DNA of 64,000 bases from Tritrichomonas foetus (lineage: Eukaryota; Parabasalia; Tritrichomonadida; Tritrichomonadidae), in assembly GCA_001839685.1 (NCBI GenBank), contig MLAK01001049.1:3757-67756 (forward strand). Direction: 5' to 3'. Positions 30,227 to 40,239 of this stretch are shown in pieces. A model generated the notes under the pieces. It was not told where the DNA came from. It saw only the letters and a program-made list of their open reading frames with translations, and made no database searches. How positions within the stretch are numbered: position 1 is the first letter of the stretch; every line of letters starts with the position of its first letter. A program made the position numbers and the translations under genes.

Positions 30227-32338
30227 ATGTCGAATCTCGGTTCTTACGGCTCAGCCGATTACGAATCTCCACAGCAGCAGGCCGAACAACAGTCAGCTCT
30301 CGTTTCTCCCGACGATCCCCACGCGCAGGCACTTTTACAGATTAATCAATGTATCCAAAGTCCTCATCAGCAGGACCACGACATGGCTATGAAAATGCTG
30401 CTCGCCATGATGTCGAAAGGCATCGAAGTCTCTCAATTTTTCGCATTCGTCGTTCAACAGGTCGCATCCAATGATGCGGTTTCTCGCCAGCTCGCATACG
30501 TCTATTTGAACCATTACGCAGAAGAAGATCCAGATACAGCCATTTTAAGTATTAATACTTTTCAGAGATCTTTATCAGATTCCGATCCACTCGTCCGCGC
30601 TTCCGCTCTTAAAGTGATGAGCTCCATTCGATCGAAGGAAATTCTGCCAGCCATTCAAAGCGCCGTTAATCAGGTTATCGGCGATCCATCTCCATACGTG
30701 AAAAAAGCCGCCGCATTTGCAATGATCAAAGCCTCAGAAATGGAACCGCAAGAGATCCCGAATTATTTACCGCTCATTGGATACCTTTTAGGTGACTCAT
30801 CGCCGATTGCATTTTCGGGTGCCATTGCAGCCTACTGGGCTCTCTCGCCAGATAACATTGACCTTTTGCATCCCCACTTTAGGAGCATCTGCGAGAATAT
30901 TACAAAACTCGATGAATATGCTCAAGTCTTTACACTTAGGTCGTTGACCGTTTATTCTCGCTACTGCTTCAAAAACCCTGAACTTGAAGAAAATAATGAT
31001 GCTGATGTTAATTTTTGGGATGAGACCGGAAATAAAGATCAATTTTCAGCTGATCAACTTCTTCTCATTCACGCAACAAAACAATTATTGTCATCACCAA
31101 ATAGCGCTGTTGTTATGGCTGCCGTTTCCCTTCTTTTCAACACAGCTCCATCTGCCCACATCTCAACTGTTGCTCGTCCACTTGTTCGTCTTCTCTATGA
31201 TGGACCAACATCATCACAAGTCGCTCTAACAACGATATTAACTGTTGCCAATGTTTACAATCATATTTTCGTTCCACACATTAATCATTTCTTTGTTCGT
31301 AAGAGTGAACCCACATCAGTGAAACAATTGAAGTTACGTGTGTTGGCGCTTCTTGCAACACCTTCAAACGCCAGCATGGTTCTGAATGAACTGTCTGGTT
31401 ATACAGGCAGTCCAGATATCGACTTTGCTGCTACAGCGGTCAAAACAATGGGCAAAACATCAATGTGCAATCCAATCATTATTCCACAATGTCTTGGATC
31501 TCTTCTTCGTCTCATGAATCGTGCAGAAGGAACTGTTCTCTCTGAAGTTGTTCTTGTAATTGCTCATATTCTTCGCCAGAAGCGAGGTACAGACGATGAG
31601 GCACAAGCACTTCGCCAACTTTGCCGTAAATTCCTCGTTATTAAAGATGCAGATGCTCGTGCAGCTGTTTTGTCTATTGTTGGAGATATGCATGAAACAC
31701 ATCCGGAATTTGCACCACAGCTTCTTAGACACATCGCTTTATACTATCTTAATGAACCCGCAAAAGTTCGTCTTCAAGCTTTAACATTAGCTGCAAAACT
31801 TATTGCTTGTGGAATTGATTCACAAGTACCAAACTATGTATTAAAGATTGGAGAACGCGACAGTGAATTTGATATTCGAGATCGTGCCAGATTTCTTTTG
31901 GCACTTCTCAAGAATACTGCTGATGACATTCGTCATCATTTGAAGCAACTTCTATTTCCAGTTAGGCAGAATCCACTTTGGTCGAATGCTGCAGATGGAA
32001 TTGCATCAAACCAATTCCAAATCGGTACTTTCTCACACTACTTTAATCGCGCATTCAGTGGGTACGAACCATTACCTGACTGGGCACCAGAAGACGAACT
32101 TCCAGATGAAAGTGTCCGTGCACAAGTTAAGGTCTTACCAGATGGTACAAAGATGACTTCACTCGCTGGAGATGATGATGACACACTTGATATTAATGAT
32201 TGGTTCAACCAAAAAGACGATAATGATGGTGAAGAAGATGCTAGCGACTATTATTCTGATAAGTATTCTTCTTATTCTTATTCTTACTCGGAAGAAGAAC
32301 AAGCAGCAGCAGATGATGCATTTGGTTTCTTTGACTAA
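30227..32338 (+). CDS. AP-3 complex beta subunit, short form without ear
   Basis: 703 residues. Beta subunits of AP complexes form half of the adaptor core that sorts cargo into vesicles; AP-3 serves the endosome/lysosome route. The HEAT-repeat trunk covers about 40-590. The diagnostic stretch is VSRQLAYVYLNHYAEEDPDT followed by AILSINTFQRSLSDSDPLVR and ASALKVMSSIRSKEI, which fits AP-3 beta better than AP-1/2 beta. After the trunk come an acidic hinge and a Tyr/Ser/Asp-rich end (SDYYSDKYSSYSYSYSEEE), as in the Ser/acidic hinge of AP-3 beta, but the C-terminal appendage (another 300 residues in animals) is missing. The ATG at 30227 lies two codons inside a frame opened by TTG. A CTT/T-rich tract follows the stop. 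Confidence 0.85.
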   Translation: MSNLGSYGSADYESPQQQAEQQSALVSPDDPHAQALLQINQCIQSPHQQDHDMAMKMLLAMMSKGIEVSQFFAFVVQQVASNDAVSRQLAYVYLNHYAEEDPDTAILSINTFQRSLSDSDPLVRASALKVMSSIRSKEILPAIQSAVNQVIGDPSPYVKKAAAFAMIKASEMEPQEIPNYLPLIGYLLGDSSPIAFSGAIAAYWALSPDNIDLLHPHFRSICENITKLDEYAQVFTLRSLTVYSRYCFKNPELEENNDADVNFWDETGNKDQFSADQLLLIHATKQLLSSPNSAVVMAAVSLLFNTAPSAHISTVARPLVRLLYDGPTSSQVALTTILTVANVYNHIFVPHINHFFVRKSEPTSVKQLKLRVLALLATPSNASMVLNELSGYTGSPDIDFAATAVKTMGKTSMCNPIIIPQCLGSLLRLMNRAEGTVLSEVVLVIAHILRQKRGTDDEAQALRQLCRKFLVIKDADARAAVLSIVGDMHETHPEFAPQLLRHIALYYLNEPAKVRLQALTLAAKLIACGIDSQVPNYVLKIGERDSEFDIRDRARFLLALLKNTADDIRHHLKQLLFPVRQNPLWSNAADGIASNQFQIGTFSHYFNRAFSGYEPLPDWAPEDELPDESVRAQVKVLPDGTKMTSLAGDDDDTLDINDWFNQKDDNDGEEDASDYYSDKYSSYSYSYSEEEQAAADDAFGFFD

Positions 32339-32712
32339 GTTTTCTTTCTTCTTCTTCTTCTTTTTTGGATTTGGATTTTCGTATTTGGCGTTTTTTTGAA
32401 GATTGTGTTTTATTATTAATTTCTTTATTTTTTTTTAGTTTGACGAAAAATATAGATAGAAAAATGAAAGAGAAAGAATCAATAGGGGAAAAAAATATTC
32501 TTATTATTTTTTTGGTATATTTGATTTTTTTACATACTGCTTTTATTAAAAAAATAAACTATTTATAAATCTTTTGTTTTTAGAGACTTGTGGTTAAATT
32601 AAAAGTATTTAGAAGTTATTAAAGTTGTATGGATATCTTATCTATATCGATGATCACAGCAAAAAACATAAATGATTTGCAAAAGATTTTTTTGAGTGAA
32701 ATATAAAAAAAT
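32339..32712. other. T-rich spacer
   Basis: Begins with a CTT/T-rich tract immediately after the AP-3 beta stop codon. No gene. Confidence 0.5.
32705..32711 (-). terminator. RNA polymerase III terminator of the tRNA gene
   Basis: A run of seven T on the minus strand directly follows the discriminator base plus one nucleotide of the tRNA gene, as expected for a Pol III terminator. Confidence 0.75.
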
Positions 32713-32794
32713 CGACAGAAACCGGATTTGAACCGATGCGGGATGAACCCATGAGGTTTCGAATCTCACGCCTTAACCACTCGGCCATTCTGCC
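32713..32794 (-). tRNA. tRNA-Ser (anticodon CGA)
   Basis: 82 nt. The acceptor stem GGCAGAA pairs with TTCTGTC (one G-U), with discriminator G. The D-arm contains box A (TGGCCGAGTGG), the T-arm contains box B (GGTTCAAATCC), and the long variable arm (about TGGGTTCATCCCG) marks a class II tRNA. The seven-base anticodon loop TTCGAAA gives anticodon CGA at 32759-32761, reading UCG serine codons. No intron and no encoded CCA. The anticodon stem has one A-C mismatch at its loop end. Confidence 0.96.
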
Positions 32795-32966
32795 ACTGAG
32801 TACAAAACAAAATCAGTTAAGACTCAATATAATATGACTTCATTTGGTTAAGTTTTTTCGGATTGATTAAATATCAATCAAAAATGAAAAAAAATCTTGG
32901 ACATTAAAACTACAAAAATGTTTATTTGACCGATGAAAATTAAATCCTCAACAAGACAAATCTCAT

Positions 32967-34265
32967 CTAAGCAATATTACATCCGCATCCACCGTTTGCC
33001 ACTTCCTCTTCCTCTTCCTCCTGAATTATTGTTGACTCTTCTTTTATTTTCTCGTAAATTTCAGCGGTACTATCACAATCAATCTCCTGAGATGGGTTCA
33101 TTAATGCATCAAATTCATCTTGGGTGATATCCCCTTCCATTTCGACCTGATCGGGGATTTCATTCGACCGACTCTCGTTCTCGATTTTTTGATCCGCCGG
33201 TTCATTATCTAGCCTTACCTCTTCGTTTTTATCACTTTTCGTCTCACTTTCATCAATTTTCGCCCCACTTTCCTCAATCGCCAATTCCTTTTCTCTTTTT
33301 TCCTGCATTTTTTTCATTCCTTCCTCGGTTAACGGAATAGCAGAAATCTTATCGACATCATTTTCGTCCAAAAGTTCCCAATCATATTTATTTGATGGAT
33401 TTTTCGCCTTTTTCATCGCTTTTTGAATGAGCGACTTAATTAATTCGTAGTTGGGCTTATCGGCAAAATCGAGCGACTTTATATGTTTGTAGATTTCGAC
33501 AAACTCTGATGGGAGACTGGCGCATAATTTTTTCGGCGTGATTGATTTCTTAATTTTGATGGTTTGTTCGCGGTCCCTCTTTCCAGGCCATGGAAGTTTC
33601 GTATCAATAAATTCGATGACTGTATACAACCATGAAAATAAATCATCTCGACGGGATTGCTGATATCCGTCGTGCGCGTATATTGAGCCGTATCGACAAG
33701 TTCCAACAAAAAGATTGCTTTTCGTCATTTGAATGTGAGATCGATTGGACATATTTATATATTTCATTGATATGCCAAAATCGAGAAGAACAACCGGATA
33801 TTCTCGATTAGGCCGTAAAACAAAGTTGCATGGTTTTATATCTCGATGAACGTATCCTTTGTCGTGAAATTTTTCGATCGCTTTCAAAGATTCGAGCGCA
33901 AGCAAAAGAGTTGTCGGTAACGAAAATCGTTTGTTCGGAACAGCCTTTCGAAGTTCCGATAAGGATGGACCCAAAAGTTCCATCACAACGTATTGATATT
34001 CCTTTGTATAACTATCGAATAGAATTTCAGGAAAATATTTTATTTTTTTCAGTTGAATTAAAATACGCAATTCGTCTTCAAGAGAACGTTGTTTGGCGCT
34101 CATTGACTCCATTTTCATCGCATATTCTTTATTGTGGTCTTTAGTGTCATAAACTACATAAATATCACCATATCCACCTGCTCCAATTCGACGTCCTACT
34201 TTGAAACGATCCACCATTGTCCCCTCTTCGATTCTGGGGTTAGAGTTTGTTTTAACTTCAGACAT
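32967..34265 (-). CDS. Casein kinase 1 family protein kinase with C-terminal CaaX-like box
   Basis: 432 residues. The kinase domain spans about 20-305: IGAGGYGDIYVV glycine loop, YAMKMES lysine, HRDIKPCNFVL catalytic loop, LLDFGIS and the CK1-type activation region (VGTCRYGSIYAHDG followed by QSRRDDLFSWLYTVIEF), which replaces the usual APE. The SRRDD motif is diagnostic of CK1; the sequence leans toward the tau-tubulin-kinase/worm-expanded branch. A Lys/Glu-rich tail of about 120 residues ends in GGCGCNIA, where CNIA fits a prenylation box preceded by another Cys that could be palmitoylated. That would tether the kinase to a membrane, as the C-terminal Cys pair does for yeast Yck1/2. ATG 34265 opens the family-typical N-terminus. 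Confidence 0.9.
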   Translation of the reverse strand: MSEVKTNSNPRIEEGTMVDRFKVGRRIGAGGYGDIYVVYDTKDHNKEYAMKMESMSAKQRSLEDELRILIQLKKIKYFPEILFDSYTKEYQYVVMELLGPSLSELRKAVPNKRFSLPTTLLLALESLKAIEKFHDKGYVHRDIKPCNFVLRPNREYPVVLLDFGISMKYINMSNRSHIQMTKSNLFVGTCRYGSIYAHDGYQQSRRDDLFSWLYTVIEFIDTKLPWPGKRDREQTIKIKKSITPKKLCASLPSEFVEIYKHIKSLDFADKPNYELIKSLIQKAMKKAKNPSNKYDWELLDENDVDKISAIPLTEEGMKKMQEKREKELAIEESGAKIDESETKSDKNEEVRLDNEPADQKIENESRSNEIPDQVEMEGDITQDEFDALMNPSQEIDCDSTAEIYEKIKEESTIIQEEEEEEVANGGCGCNIA

Positions 34266-34712
34266 GAATATTTATTGTTAAATTAAATACTCTTAAAAAG
34301 TGAAGGAAATATCAGAAAAAGCTCGTTTTTCTTTCTCAGATTGAATGAGATACAGGTGATTTGTTATCCTATCCGTTCATTCATCCCCAAAAGTTCAGAA
34401 ATTCTGAAAAATGCTTAGAATTCGCACAAAGTTGAGGCAAAAATTTCAATAAAATGCCATTCAATTCTTTGAATAGTACAATTGTATTTGAATTATATAC
34501 ATTACTTTTTCAGAGCACTTTTTGTATACCGTTCTCTCAAAATTAAACAACAAAAACAATATCTAAAACATTTCGTTATTTCATAAATAATCACACAAAA
34601 CTCACCAACTTTCCACAAAAAATATTCCCTTTATAATAAAGGATTTATTACATTTAATAGGAAATGCAACATTCCAAAGATAAATTCAAATTTTTGATAA
34701 CTCGTGTAAGGG
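34266..34712. other. Spacer upstream of the kinase relic
   Basis: AT-rich, no intact gene. It may contain unrecognisable remains of the N-terminal part of the kinase pseudogene that follows. Confidence 0.4.
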
Positions 34713-35193
34713 GTAAAAGGGATCCAACCATCTATGGCTCCAGAAATTATCCTTAATTCGAAATATTGCCACTATCGCTCTGGCGTTCGGGCGCTTAGTG
34801 TCACTTTTTATGAAATCACAGTAGGTGCCAGGACTTGGAGAGAAATGCCCAAAAAATTGATGGGAAATGCTATCACTCAGGGACATTTCACTTTTACCCA
34901 ATCATCTCCAGAATCAATCGCAAAATTGATAAGCATTAATTCAAGGCAATCCAAAAGATATACCATCACCTTATGCTATTCTACACTGTCCATTATTCAA
35001 AAAACCCGAAGTTACTGAAAATACATCAATTTTGGTGAATTTGTCCATTCTGAATAGAAAAGGTGAACCAATGGTGAAATATCGGGCGGTTTTTAATGTT
35101 GATGCCATAAAATCTTTTCATGTCGGAAGACCAGTAACAAAAGGAAGTCCTGTTCCACAAATGAGAACTTTAACAGCTTTACTATGCGAGTGA
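34713..35193 (+). pseudogene. Protein kinase C-lobe pseudogene
   Basis: Opens in the activation segment (SMAPEIILNSKYCHYRSGV then ALSVTFYEITVGA, matching the APE and the DxWALGVTxYE region with the conserved D-x-W damaged), continues through TWREMPKKLMGNAITQGHF and LISINSRQS. A frameshift near 34960 then leads to SPYAILHCPLFKK, the usual C-terminal helix (RPxxxxxLxHPxF), and a further 50 residues to TGA at 35191. No N-lobe, no HRD and no DFG are present, so it cannot be an active kinase. It sits between two intact kinases but does not closely resemble either one. Confidence 0.85.
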
Positions 35194-36498
35194 TTTAAAT
35201 CCGGTTAAATATATTGAACATTACACAATTTTGATATTTACACAATTTAGATACGAAATGAATAATCTTCTAAATGAATGAGTTGTTGTTTTTTTTATTA
35301 GAATTTTATAAAATTGCGCTTATTATTTTTATTTTTATTTATTTTCATTTTTGAAAGTCACTTAATAAGATTGAATTCTTCATTAAAGACCATCCAGTTA
35401 TCTTTTTAACACAGCTTTTTTAAAAAAGAAACAAAAAGTCATCGAATATGATTGATAATGTCTGTATCAGAATGTTTGGAGAAGGTATCAACAAATTTCA
35501 TACTAGTTACAAAAGAGAAAAGTAGTTTCAAATGATTCATTTCTTTGCTGAAAAAAAATTCATTTTTGATATCACAGGAAAGATCTCAATAAAAACCAAA
35601 AATAAACAGTCATGTAGTTATAATGAAGAATGAGCTCATGTATGAACCTGACCGAAGTTTGACTTTACAGTCTGAAGGTGTCTCCAATTTTCAATTTGAT
35701 ATGAGTTGGATGAATTGAATTTTGAATGAAGGGATGTGAAGAATTATTCAATTAAAATTTATTTCATTGAATGTTTACATTCTTTCTTGAGAAATACAGT
35801 AACTTTTTGATGATGAACATACAATTTTTTGTTGAAACTTCGATCTATTAAGATATATTTGTAATAATAATAATTCACGATATCTCTGAGAAAGAACATT
35901 CAATCAAAAGATTATCTGTGTAAAATTTTAATAGCACTTCATTAATTTTGTGAGAGATTAAAAAATTGAGAACATTGAAAGAGAAATTGCGCTGTAGATT
36001 TAGTTGTATGTTAATTTTAAAATCTAGAAATATGATGTTTCTTGTTATGTGATTCTAGAATAATTCTTTCAAAATTCAAAAGTGATTATTTGGATTGTAA
36101 TGAATATTCAATACACTCAATTTAAGATTATTGAAATAATTGAGGAAATTTACAATAATGAATGACATCACAAATAATTCAACGATTTTTTATTTTGAGA
36201 ACATCAATTATTAGAGAATTCAGAAAATTATTGACACCAATTCTGTGAAATCATTTGAAAAAGCTATTTACAAAATTTCAGAAATTTCATTACGCTCAGA
36301 TTGTAACGATATTTTTGACAAAACTTTCTAACTTTTTCAAGTAGGAGCATTACGATTCTGAGATATTAATTGAATAATCGAGCGGCACAAAGATCAATAA
36401 TTCGCCTTTGCTTTGAACAAACAAAAAATTATATAAGATTTTCATCACAAAATTCAAAAGGTTTTTACACCTAACAAAACAAAAAAAACTTCATCTAG
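35194..36498. other. AT-rich spacer with one protein-like fragment
   Basis: About 1.3 kb. A 31-codon ATG frame at 35623-35718 reads MYEPDRSLTLQSEGVSNFQF in its middle and looks more coding-like than its surroundings; it may be another gene remnant. TCATCT (36491-36496) sits just before the next start codon. Otherwise nothing is recognised. Confidence 0.4.
36491..36496 (+). promoter_or_regulatory. Putative initiator TCATCT
   Basis: Initiator-like hexamer 3-8 bp upstream of the CAMK-like kinase start codon. It matches TCAY and deviates at the fifth base. Confidence 0.3.
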
Positions 36499-37551
36499 AT
36501 GATTGAGGAAACCACAGATTCTGGTGAACAAATCAGTATTCCACTCCAATTCACACATTATAAATACGAAAAAACAATTGGCGCAGGCGCTTCAGCTGTT
36601 GTCATTCTCGTAAGTGATTCAATTTTTGGCAACAAACTTGCCGCAAAAGTAGTTTCAAGAAAGATGTTGATCGAAGAAAATAGGATTGAATATTTTGAAC
36701 GCGAATTAAGGCTTTTGCAACGAATTAAACACCCTAATATCATCGCGGTTAATGATATTGTTTATCTCCCCGAAATCATCATCATTGTCCAGGAATTTTG
36801 TGAAAATGGAGATCTGCTCGCTTTCATCGCAAATCACGGAACGTTAAATTTGAGCTTGACGCGAAAATTATTTTATCAGCTAGTTTGTGCCGTTGATTAT
36901 CTTCATTCAAAGGGCATTGCACATCGTGACCTGAAGCCAGAAAATATTTTCATCGACATCAATTGTAATATCAAATTGGGCGATTTTGGATTATCCCATG
37001 AAATTCGAAATAATTCACTTTTGTCCACTCTTTGTGGCACACTTTATTATTCAGCTCCAGAAGTCATCAGTCACAATAATTATGATGGCACAAAAGCAGA
37101 TATTTGGTCACTTGGAATTTTATTGTTTTGTATGATAAATGGAACACTCCCTTGGGTTGGAACCAATCCAGATGAAATTGCGAAAGAAATATCTCTTGCT
37201 GATTTAAAAATACCTCAAGACTTTCCCATCTTTCTTGAAGAAATCGTTCGGAAATGCACAAGATTGTGTCCTGAAGAAAGACCAACGACACTAGGAATAT
37301 TGGAGAGTAAGTGGCTTTCTCAAGAACATTCTCAAGCTCAAAGATGTCGTTCTTTAAGTAGTAAGGCTGAAATAGCTCCTTCAACAAGCAGCAAACAGCT
37401 TCCTTCGCAATTTCTTTTTGGAAAACGGTTAAATGCTGGAAATATGCCATCGAATATGTTTTTGAAAAAATCAATAAATCAATCCCTGAAAAGATCATCT
37501 ATGTCAAAAATCACAATACCAAGCATCAGAACATTTTCACCACCATGTTAA
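36499..37551 (+). CDS. CAMK-like Ser/Thr protein kinase
   Basis: 350 residues. The kinase domain covers about 20-275: IGAGASAVVILV glycine loop, LAAKVVSR lysine, AHRDLKPENIFID, LGDFGLSHE, CGTLYYSAPEVI and DIWSLGILLFCMINGTLPW, then RPTTLGILESKWL as the last helix. The motifs fit the CAMK/AMPK-like (CAMKL) group that is hugely expanded in trichomonads. The 75-residue Ser/Lys-rich tail has no recognisable regulatory domain (no UBA or KA1). All catalytic residues are present. The start is the first ATG, 3 bp after a TCATCT initiator-like motif. Confidence 0.9.
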   Translation: MIEETTDSGEQISIPLQFTHYKYEKTIGAGASAVVILVSDSIFGNKLAAKVVSRKMLIEENRIEYFERELRLLQRIKHPNIIAVNDIVYLPEIIIIVQEFCENGDLLAFIANHGTLNLSLTRKLFYQLVCAVDYLHSKGIAHRDLKPENIFIDINCNIKLGDFGLSHEIRNNSLLSTLCGTLYYSAPEVISHNNYDGTKADIWSLGILLFCMINGTLPWVGTNPDEIAKEISLADLKIPQDFPIFLEEIVRKCTRLCPEERPTTLGILESKWLSQEHSQAQRCRSLSSKAEIAPSTSSKQLPSQFLFGKRLNAGNMPSNMFLKKSINQSLKRSSMSKITIPSIRTFSPPC

Positions 37552-38275
37552 TTCATTCATTTTGAAGACAATATTTGACATTGTTGATATACAATTAATT
37601 TCAGCAATCTGAACATCATATTTTATTTTATTAATCAACATTAGTTTATAATTTTAATTCAAAATCCTTAATCAGATTTTCAAAATTTTTCAAAGAGTTT
37701 ATCTCTTCGCTTTGTTATGCACCCTTATTGATTTCAATTTAATAAGCAAATTAATAATTATGAATTCAATTTTTATTTGATTTTTAAATGCTTGATTTTT
37801 TGTCGATCTTGAACATTTCAGCATTTGTGAATTATATCGAATTTCACCCAAATGAAACACAAAGAGTCTTAAGGTAACTAATTATTAGAAAATGGGAAAG
37901 AAAATTGTGTGAAATAACAATAAGAAAAATAAGAAAAGATAAATTTTATCTTTTCAAAATAAAAAATGTGATATAATGATTTTCTTTTTATGATGTTTAA
38001 TTTTTATATTTATTAATTTATTCATTTCCGTTCATTTTTAGTGAAGCAAGTTTGAGAATGCTTTCAAACATTTTATTTACATATCAAAATAATTTCAAAA
38101 TTTGAATTTTTCTTTTAATTTGATTGGCTTTGATACTTACAATCAAATTAATTAATTCTGTAAATTCTCATTCATTAAGAGTTTCACAATAATGAAATCG
38201 AGATATTAATTTATATTCATTCATTCATGGATTCTTACATTTATTCATGGATTTTTACATTCATTTATGGATCTT
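37552..38275. other. AT-rich spacer with tandem repeat at its right end
   Basis: About 720 bp between convergent genes, holding the 20-bp tandem repeat listed separately and no gene. Confidence 0.5.
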
Positions 38276-38279
38276 TCAT
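38221..38279. repeat. 20-bp tandem repeat, three copies
   Basis: Units of the form ttattcatggatttttacat at 38221, 38241 and 38261, the last one a base shorter. The third unit overlaps the stop codon of the syntaxin gene, so the repeat forms the start of its 3' untranslated region. Confidence 0.8.
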
Positions 38280-39172
38280 TTAAAGATGATCATTACAATC
38301 AAAATCAAAACGAAAATCGCCAAAAAAACAACACAAAGCCACATTCTGGACTTTTTCTGATAAGTTGCAGCCTTTTCTACATCTTCATGCGCAGCTTGAG
38401 CATTTTCAAGTGATGTTGCAATGTTGCAGTCAATTCTATCAATCACAGTTCCTTGCTCAACGACCAAATTGGCCAAATTTTGGAAAATTTCTCTGACAAC
38501 TGCTGCTCTTCTTCCTAATTCTTCCAATTGTGCATTATTCTGACGCATTTGACGTTCTTGTGAAAAGTTTGTATTATCCCCGAAATTGAAAGTTGAATAG
38601 TCGATTGTTTCTTGCATGTCCTGATTTGAAATATCCGAATTTTGATTATAATTTGCATTAAATGATTGTAAAGACATCTTAAATTTAGAATTAAATTCAT
38701 TGTATTGTTCTTGAAGTGCTAATCGAATGTTCCTAATGATTCTTGATCTATCACTCAAATATTGTTGACCATTGAAAAAGTTCTGATTTGAATGATTTGA
38801 TGTGTCGAGAAATCCGATCTTTTTGTTGATCTCTTTGAGCTGGCTTGTAATTGTGTTCGTTAAATTGTTGACTGTCGCGAATTGGTCATTTGCATCTGCA
38901 AAAGTTGGTCTTAAACATTCTTGTTGGGCTTTGAGGAGTGAATTAAAAGGTGTATCGAGAGATTGAAGTTCTGCTTTCGTGTCGCGTGCAAGCTGGAAAA
39001 ATGGTTCTAAAATGGATTCGATTGCATCTCTTGAGCGTAAGGCGTCGTGCTGAATTAAAAATGAAGCATCGTCAGAATCTTTTCGATCGATGAAAATATC
39101 TTTGTCGGTTCCTTTTAAACTATTGAAATCTGCTGTGCGGTCTCTGCTTAAGCCTTGCGTCGGAAGATACAT
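38276..39172 (-). CDS. Qa-SNARE, syntaxin-16/Tlg2-like
   Basis: 298 residues. The SNARE motif at about 210-265 is centred on the zero-layer Gln of LVVEQGTVIDRIDCNI; this sequence, with the preceding IFQNLANL, is close to syntaxin-16/Tlg2 (compare its LSxMVVEQGTVLDRIDYN). A single C-terminal anchor (WLCVVFLAIFVLILIVMIIF) follows. The N-terminal part contains helices expected of a Habc bundle and a Gln/Asn-rich linker. Syntaxin-16 drives fusion of endosome-derived vesicles at the trans-Golgi, which would place it on the same route as the AP-3 beta gene in this window. ATG 39172 is preceded by TCACATT. Confidence 0.88.
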   Translation of the reverse strand: MYLPTQGLSRDRTADFNSLKGTDKDIFIDRKDSDDASFLIQHDALRSRDAIESILEPFFQLARDTKAELQSLDTPFNSLLKAQQECLRPTFADANDQFATVNNLTNTITSQLKEINKKIGFLDTSNHSNQNFFNGQQYLSDRSRIIRNIRLALQEQYNEFNSKFKMSLQSFNANYNQNSDISNQDMQETIDYSTFNFGDNTNFSQERQMRQNNAQLEELGRRAAVVREIFQNLANLVVEQGTVIDRIDCNIATSLENAQAAHEDVEKAATYQKKSRMWLCVVFLAIFVLILIVMIIFK

Positions 39173-39179
39173 GGAATTT

Positions 39180-39186
39180 AATGTGA
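39180..39186 (-). promoter_or_regulatory. Putative initiator TCACATT
   Basis: Initiator-like element on the minus strand 8-14 bp upstream of the syntaxin start codon. Confidence 0.45.
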
Positions 39187-39442
39187 TAAAAAAATAGAAA
39201 AATATGGTGAAATATTTAGCGGTTAATAGTCAAATAACCATCAATAACATGGTATCGATCACTTCAACATCATTTCAGCATCACTTCATCATCATTTGAA
39301 TAGATTTTCTTTCCATTATTATTTGAATTTACCAATGTCAGAGAGCATAAAAAGAAATGCTAAAACATTCACTTTTGTACTGCTTTTGATTAGAATAGTA
39401 ATATTTACTTAAAAATGAAATATTTACTTAATATTGAGTTTC

Positions 39443-40036
39443 CTAGAGAATATCAGGCAACTCAAGAGATTCTGCCATCTTTTTAGAAACATAACCTTCC
39501 AAAATGGAATTGAAGTTTCTCAATCTTTTGATGAATTCCAATTTTTCTGGCAAGTGCGTGAAGTATTCTTCTTGCTTGCTGTTCCATTGATAGGCGTTTT
39601 TGATCCCTTTTGTGGAGGTTCTGCAGGCCATTTCGATGATTCCAAAGCCACGAAGGATCTGTACAACATTTTGGACTCGTTCGCGTCTGACGTTGATTTC
39701 GCTGCTGATTTCGATGATGGATTTGGGATGATTTTCAATGGATGTTTTTATTAAATTAATCATTTTCTGCATTGGAAATTTTTCTTTCTGCTCAACAATA
39801 AAGTAGCGACGTATTTCGTTCTCTCCAATTGTGTATTGTAAAATGTTGTCATCCACTAAGGCAGTAACTCCTTCCACAAAGTTCCCAAAATCAAATACAA
39901 GTTCACTTTCGCTGAGGCAGATCCAGGCTTGGTAAAGGGAGAAAGTTTCACGATTCTTGTATTCACTGCGTAGGATTGCAAGAATTTCATATTTATAGGT
40001 TTGAGGAAGGGTTGGCTGGTTTTTAGGATGATTCAT
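39443..40036 (-). CDS. Winged-helix protein, weakly E2F-like
   Basis: 197 residues. The segment about 90-165 (MINLIKTSIENHPKSIIEIS then RERVQNVVQILRGFGIIEMA and YQW) has the helix-turn-helix and wing spacing of a winged-helix domain and resembles the E2F/DP core RRIYDxxNVLxxxxLIEK, but the DNA-contacting RRxYD is altered to RERVQN. The N-terminal 85 residues may form a second winged helix (ILAILRSEYKNRETFSLYQA then ALVDDNILQY). No dimerisation coil is evident. It might be a diverged E2F-family or a general transcription protein; DNA binding is inferred from the fold only. ATG 40036 is the first in frame. Confidence 0.5.
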   Translation of the reverse strand: MNHPKNQPTLPQTYKYEILAILRSEYKNRETFSLYQAWICLSESELVFDFGNFVEGVTALVDDNILQYTIGENEIRRYFIVEQKEKFPMQKMINLIKTSIENHPKSIIEISSEINVRRERVQNVVQILRGFGIIEMACRTSTKGIKNAYQWNSKQEEYFTHLPEKLEFIKRLRNFNSILEGYVSKKMAESLELPDIL

Positions 40037-40239
40037 GAATACTTAAATCGAATATTATTACTCTCAGATTTTCCATCACAATAAGACACATCAATTTTTT
40101 GATGAATTATGTAAAGTTATCAAATTTTCAGAACTCTGTCTTGATCAATTTGGAAAATGAAACACACACAAAACGAAGAAACAGTAAAATCAAGAAGAAG
40201 AAGGAATAAAAAAATTAGAAAATAAATTCAGTGGATCGT

